Under the pieces are notes generated by a model that was given only the letters and a program-made list of their open reading frames with translations, was not told the DNA's origin and did not search any database. From Candidatus Caenarcanum sp. (GTDB lineage: Bacteria; Cyanobacteriota; Vampirovibrionia; Gastranaerophilales; UBA9971), in NCBI GenBank assembly GCA_020720345.1, contig DYOT01000035.1:1-9433 (forward strand): a DNA stretch of 9,433 bases, read 5' to 3'. The first letter of the stretch is position 1. Every line of letters begins with the position of its first letter. A program made the position numbers and the translations under genes. Below are positions 6,844 to 9,433 of the stretch, one piece after another.

Positions 6844-8361
6844 ATGTTTAAAAAAATTAAAATAAAACTAAATTCTTCAAAACCCGAAAAGTCAAAAATT
6901 AGTTCTTTAAAAACTGTTTTTGGCAAAATAAGGTATCTTGATTTCATCCTTGAAAATAATAACAACGAATCAGGATATATAAATGAAAGCCTTGAAGAAA
7001 AAGAAAAAGAATCAATAAATCAAATTTACAAAAACCAAAAACTCGTTGCTGTACATAAAGACCATAAAGAACTTACAGAATATATTAATAAAATTTTTGA
7101 GCAGCAGGAAAAAGAAAGACTTGTAAGATGGATTGTAAACAGCATAAGAGAATCGCTTGACCTCGATGAAGTTCTGGAAAAGACAGTAGAGCAAATAGGC
7201 AGGCTTTTATATGTTGACAGGTGTTTCGTAGCCCTTTATGACAGAAATACGGAAAAATTTTGCGTCAAAAATGAATTTAGAATAAATGAAAACATACCCA
7301 GTATTTTTAATTTTAATGATCATTTATTATCAGAATTGTCAGAATTGCCTAAAAGTTGGCATGAAGAATTATTTATAAATAAAAATCCCTTAATTATAAA
7401 TAATTGTGAAGAAGCTGCTATAGAAGAAGATTTAAGTGAAAAAAATAAAATTTTTATTGGCGCTAGCAAATTAAAATCATTTATAATTCTTCCGCTGGTT
7501 CATCAGGGTGAAATTCTGGGCGCGCTATCGGTTAGCCAGATTAATTACAAAAGGAAATGGGAAAACAACCATATAGAAATTCTTCATGATACCGGAAGCC
7601 AGATTGCAATTGCGATTCGACAAGCTCTTCTCTACACAAAAGTTCAGGAAACAACAAAATTAAAGAGCGCGTTTCTGGCAAACATGTCTCATGAATTCAG
7701 AACCCCTTTAAATGCAATTATTGGTTTTTCTGACATGCTTTTAAGCGAAAATTTTGGAGATTTAAACGAAAAACAAAAAAAATTCCTGGAAAATATATTC
7801 ATAAGCGGCTCTCATCTCTTAAGCCTTGTCAATGATATTCTTGACCATTCAAAAATTGAATCCGGCAATATTAATCTTAATTATGAATTTTTTGATGCAA
7901 ATCTTGCAATTTCAGAAACAGTTTCTATTTTAAAAGACATATCAACGAAAAAAAATATTTCAATAAAAGAAAATCTTGCGGAAAATATAATAATTAATGC
8001 TGATATAATTCGGTTTAAACAGATTATGTACAATCTTCTAAACAATGCGATTAAATTCACAGAAGATGATGGGGAAATTTTAATCGATTCAGTTTTTTAC
8101 AATAACAACCTGAAAATAGAAATAAAAGACACAGGAATAGGCATTTCAGCTAAGGATAAAAACAAAATTTTCCAAAAATTCACTCAACTTGACTCCTCTT
8201 ATACAAAAAAACAGGAAGGCAGCGGATTAGGCTTAGCCTTAACCAAAAAACTTGTTGAAATGCACAAAGGGCAGATTGATTTTGACTCTGAAAAAGGAAA
8301 AGGAAGCAAGTTCTGGTTTGTCCTGCCCAATGCAAAGCAGGTAGGTCTGAATTCTAAATAA
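6844..8361 (+). CDS. Soluble GAF-domain sensor histidine kinase
   Basis: This 505-residue cytoplasmic sensor kinase has no predicted membrane helix or signal peptide. A lysine/glutamate-rich, probably coiled-coil N-terminus (to about residue 98) leads into a GAF domain (about 103-260), beginning 'IRESLDLDEVLEKTVEQIG' and containing 'FVALYDR'. A HisKA domain follows, with the phospho-acceptor H283 in 'NMSHEFRTPLNAIIGF'. The HATPase domain has its N box at 'NNAIKF' (400-405), G1 'DTGIGI' (429-434), an F box ('KIFQKF') and G2 'GSGLGLAL' (459-466). All catalytic motifs are intact. The GAF ligand is not evident; I see no obvious bilin-binding cysteine motif. No receiver domain or response regulator gene is adjacent, so its partner is elsewhere. 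The ATG at 6844 lacks a ribosome site; no later methionine keeps the domains, so it is the only sensible start. It converges on the Fic gene with a 26-base gap showing no clear terminator. Confidence 0.94.
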   Translation: MFKKIKIKLNSSKPEKSKISSLKTVFGKIRYLDFILENNNNESGYINESLEEKEKESINQIYKNQKLVAVHKDHKELTEYINKIFEQQEKERLVRWIVNSIRESLDLDEVLEKTVEQIGRLLYVDRCFVALYDRNTEKFCVKNEFRINENIPSIFNFNDHLLSELSELPKSWHEELFINKNPLIINNCEEAAIEEDLSEKNKIFIGASKLKSFIILPLVHQGEILGALSVSQINYKRKWENNHIEILHDTGSQIAIAIRQALLYTKVQETTKLKSAFLANMSHEFRTPLNAIIGFSDMLLSENFGDLNEKQKKFLENIFISGSHLLSLVNDILDHSKIESGNINLNYEFFDANLAISETVSILKDISTKKNISIKENLAENIIINADIIRFKQIMYNLLNNAIKFTEDDGEILIDSVFYNNNLKIEIKDTGIGISAKDKNKIFQKFTQLDSSYTKKQEGSGLGLALTKKLVEMHKGQIDFDSEKGKGSKFWFVLPNAKQVGLNSK

Positions 8362-8387
8362 CTCGAATTGCTAGTGTTTTGAGTGTT

Positions 8388-9161
8388 TTACTTCCAAATA
8401 ACATTTTTCTTGATAGTTTCCAGATAAACTTCAAGGCTTTCTTTTTCAGCATCAAGAATCAGATTATAAAAGTCCGTCATTTCTTTTTCTCTGGCTGCTT
8501 CTATTGCCTCGATATATTTTTTTCTATCTGCCATTTTTATAACTGCCGGTGTATAGCCGTTTTGGATTAATATTAAATTCATTAAAAGCCTTGCAGTCCT
8601 GCCATTACCATCAATGAAAGGATGTATTGAAACAAATCTGTAATGAGCTTCAGCTGCCAATAGAACTGGGTGCATGCCGGAATTTTCTTTCAACCAGAAA
8701 AAGAAATCATCCATTAAGTTCGGCACTTGTGCAGGATTCGGGAAGTAAAAGCGGCTTCCGTCGCCTTTATTAACATAGACCTCATAAGCCCTGTATTTTC
8801 CGGCATTTTGCGTGTCGATCACGGTTAATATAATCCTATGGATACCAAGCACGTCAACACGTTTTATTTCTTTTGTTTCCTGCTTTGCTATTTCTTCAAT
8901 ATAGTCTATAGCTTCTTTATGATTGATAGTTTCAAGATGTTCTCTGGTAGATTTTCCGCCGATGGTTATTCCGTCAAGCAGGATTATCTTTGTTTCGTTA
9001 TAATCAATCGTACTGCCTTCTATGGCATTTGAATTATATGTAAGCTCAATATCATAGTAATTCTTAAGACTTTTAACCTGTAAATCAGCTAAAGGTCTTA
9101 AACTATCCAATTCGGCTTTTAAATTGTCTATTTCTTTTAGTTTTAAATCAATTTCAGACAT
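8388..9161 (-). CDS. Fic-family AMP-transferase with N-terminal self-inhibitory motif
   Basis: This 257-residue Fic/DOC-superfamily protein is predicted to transfer AMP from ATP to hydroxyl side chains of target proteins in the cytoplasm. The active loop is canonical: 'HPFIDGNGRTAR' at residues 180-191, with catalytic H180 and the anion-binding GNGR. The target-docking flap appears as 'YRAYEVYV...FYFPNP' (about 123-142). At residues 44-49, 'SNAIEG' fits the inhibitory (S/T)xxxE(G/N) helix motif, whose glutamate (E48) blocks productive ATP binding. Placed N-terminal in the same chain, this makes it a self-inhibited (class II) Fic. Full motifs suggest it is active when released. The ATG at 9161 is supported by GAGG (9168-9171), 6 bases upstream, located in the last codons of the preceding gene; the two form a coupled operon. 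The target is unknown. Fic proteins of this layout occur widely as chromosomal regulators, not only as toxins. Confidence 0.95.
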   Translation of the reverse strand: MSEIDLKLKEIDNLKAELDSLRPLADLQVKSLKNYYDIELTYNSNAIEGSTIDYNETKIILLDGITIGGKSTREHLETINHKEAIDYIEEIAKQETKEIKRVDVLGIHRIILTVIDTQNAGKYRAYEVYVNKGDGSRFYFPNPAQVPNLMDDFFFWLKENSGMHPVLLAAEAHYRFVSIHPFIDGNGRTARLLMNLILIQNGYTPAVIKMADRKKYIEAIEAAREKEMTDFYNLILDAEKESLEVYLETIKKNVIWK

Positions 9162-9162
9162 T

Positions 9163-9378
9163 TTAAGCCTCTTTTTTTGAAATTATTTGAAATTCATAAC
9201 CGATTACGTCAAGTATTTCTTCGACTTCTTTAAATTTAAGTGAATTTCTGTTTAATTTTCCTGATAAATTTTGTAGGCTATCCTGTTTTCCTGATTTTTC
9301 GTTTAAGAGATTGACTAAATCAGTCATATTTACGCCTTTTTCAATTAAAAGTTTCCTGATTTCTTTTTTAATATCCAT
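9163..9378 (-). CDS. Small helix-turn-helix-like protein preceding Fic
   Basis: This is a 71-residue, all-helical, charged protein beginning 'MDIKKEIRKLLIEKGVNMTD'. The pattern 'LLIEKGVNMTDLVNLLN...LSGKLNRNSLKFKEVEEILDVIGYEFQII' follows the layout of small XRE/Cro-type helix-turn-helix proteins, including the closing 'leucine-rich helix then beta strand' end, but the recognition helix is not a textbook match. I place the start at ATG 9378, because AAAAGGG (9384-9390) lies 5 bases upstream. A longer reading from ATG 9405 adds nine residues, has no good ribosome site and would run through the palindrome at 9401-9415. The stop is one base before the Fic start, and the Fic ribosome site lies inside its last codons, so both proteins are made together. 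Likely an operon repressor or a Fic partner; it lacks the SxxxEG motif of true FicA antitoxins. Confidence 0.75.
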   Translation of the reverse strand: MDIKKEIRKLLIEKGVNMTDLVNLLNEKSGKQDSLQNLSGKLNRNSLKFKEVEEILDVIGYEFQIISKKEA

Positions 9379-9383
9379 TATAA

Positions 9384-9390
9384 CCCTTTT
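9384..9390 (-). promoter_or_regulatory. Ribosome binding site that decides the small gene's start
   Basis: AAAAGGG on the minus strand lies 5 bases before ATG 9378. The alternative ATG at 9405 has nothing comparable, so the shorter product is preferred. Confidence 0.65.
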
Positions 9391-9400
9391 AGTTTTATTA

Positions 9401-9415
9401 ATCATTTAAAATGAT
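9401..9415. promoter_or_regulatory. 15-bp palindrome, candidate operator of the HTH-Fic operon
   Basis: ATCATTT (9401-9407) and AAATGAT (9409-9415) are perfect 7-bp inverted arms around one central base. The site lies 23 bases upstream of the preferred start codon at 9378. On the minus strand a weak -35 TTGTAG (9424 to 9419) with a 17-base gap leads to TTAATA (9401 to 9396), so the palindrome would fill the promoter spacer. This is a classic arrangement for repression by the small DNA-binding-like protein encoded just below. The palindrome is seen; promoter and regulator are inferred. Confidence 0.5.
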
Positions 9416-9433
9416 ACTCTACAATTTAATTAT

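Noticed and set aside
8362..8387. Bidirectional terminator between kinase and Fic genes
   Set aside because: Only a 4-bp ACTC/GAGT match with a long loop is present, and there is no stable stem followed by Ts.
8379..8570. Plus-strand frame of 63 codons overlapping the Fic 3' end
   Set aside because: It is antisense to a strongly supported Fic gene, and its Phe/Ile/Cys-rich product reflects AT-rich antisense sequence. The frame at 8838-9032 is rejected likewise.
1..9433. CRISPR array, tRNA, rRNA or riboswitch
   Set aside because: There are no regularly spaced repeats, no cloverleaf or rRNA-like stretches, and no recognisable aptamer core in any intergenic gap.

Overview
The window is an AT-rich bacterial chromosomal segment carrying seven convincing protein-coding genes. 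I see no rRNA, tRNA, CRISPR array, insertion sequence or transposase. The host is uncertain. The histidine kinase has a GAF-HisKA-HATPase layout of a kind common in cyanobacteria and relatives. The large unknown protein has an N-terminal 'IAFKG' motif that, from memory, recalls proteins of non-photosynthetic cyanobacterial relatives (Melainabacteria/Vampirovibrionia, Gastranaerophilales type). That is an inference from motifs, not a search result.

Region 1 (1-4059, + strand) begins with a 9-bp inverted repeat and a possible promoter. It continues with a tightly packed group: a HEPN/HI0074-family protein (133-534), a minimal MNT nucleotidyltransferase starting at the very next base with GTG (535-840), and a 1070-residue SWIM-finger SNF2 helicase 6 bases further on (847-4059). 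The first two form a HepT-MntA type toxin-antitoxin pair with both active-site motifs intact. The helicase is probably co-transcribed, although its sampled base composition is clearly richer in GC.

Region 2 (4060-4174) lies between two convergent genes and holds an 82-base palindromic element with perfect 12-bp outer arms, resembling a widespread family of short dispersed repeats.

Region 3 (4175-6538, - strand) is one large gene for a 787-residue protein of unknown function. Aligning it with itself by eye shows an internal duplication: residues 309-394 and 627-712 align without gaps over 86 positions with 22 identities. I found no recognisable enzyme motif. This is the most novel item in the window.

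Region 4 (6539-6843) is a roughly 305-base, very AT-rich divergent intergenic region. It contains a perfect 11-bp tandem repeat, three copies of TATAAGT, a 7-bp inverted repeat and a consensus -10 box ahead of the kinase gene.

Region 5 (6844-8361, + strand) encodes a soluble, GAF-containing histidine kinase with no adjacent response regulator.

Region 6 (8388-9378, - strand) is a two-gene operon. A small DNA-binding-like protein (best start at 9378) is followed, with coupled translation, by a canonical Fic AMP-transferase that carries its own N-terminal inhibitory motif. A near-perfect palindrome upstream of the small gene is a candidate autoregulatory operator.

The window therefore contains two small toxin-like or post-translational modification modules (HepT-MntA and HTH-Fic), both using AMP-transfer chemistry, around unrelated chromosomal genes. 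I see nothing that ties them into one system.
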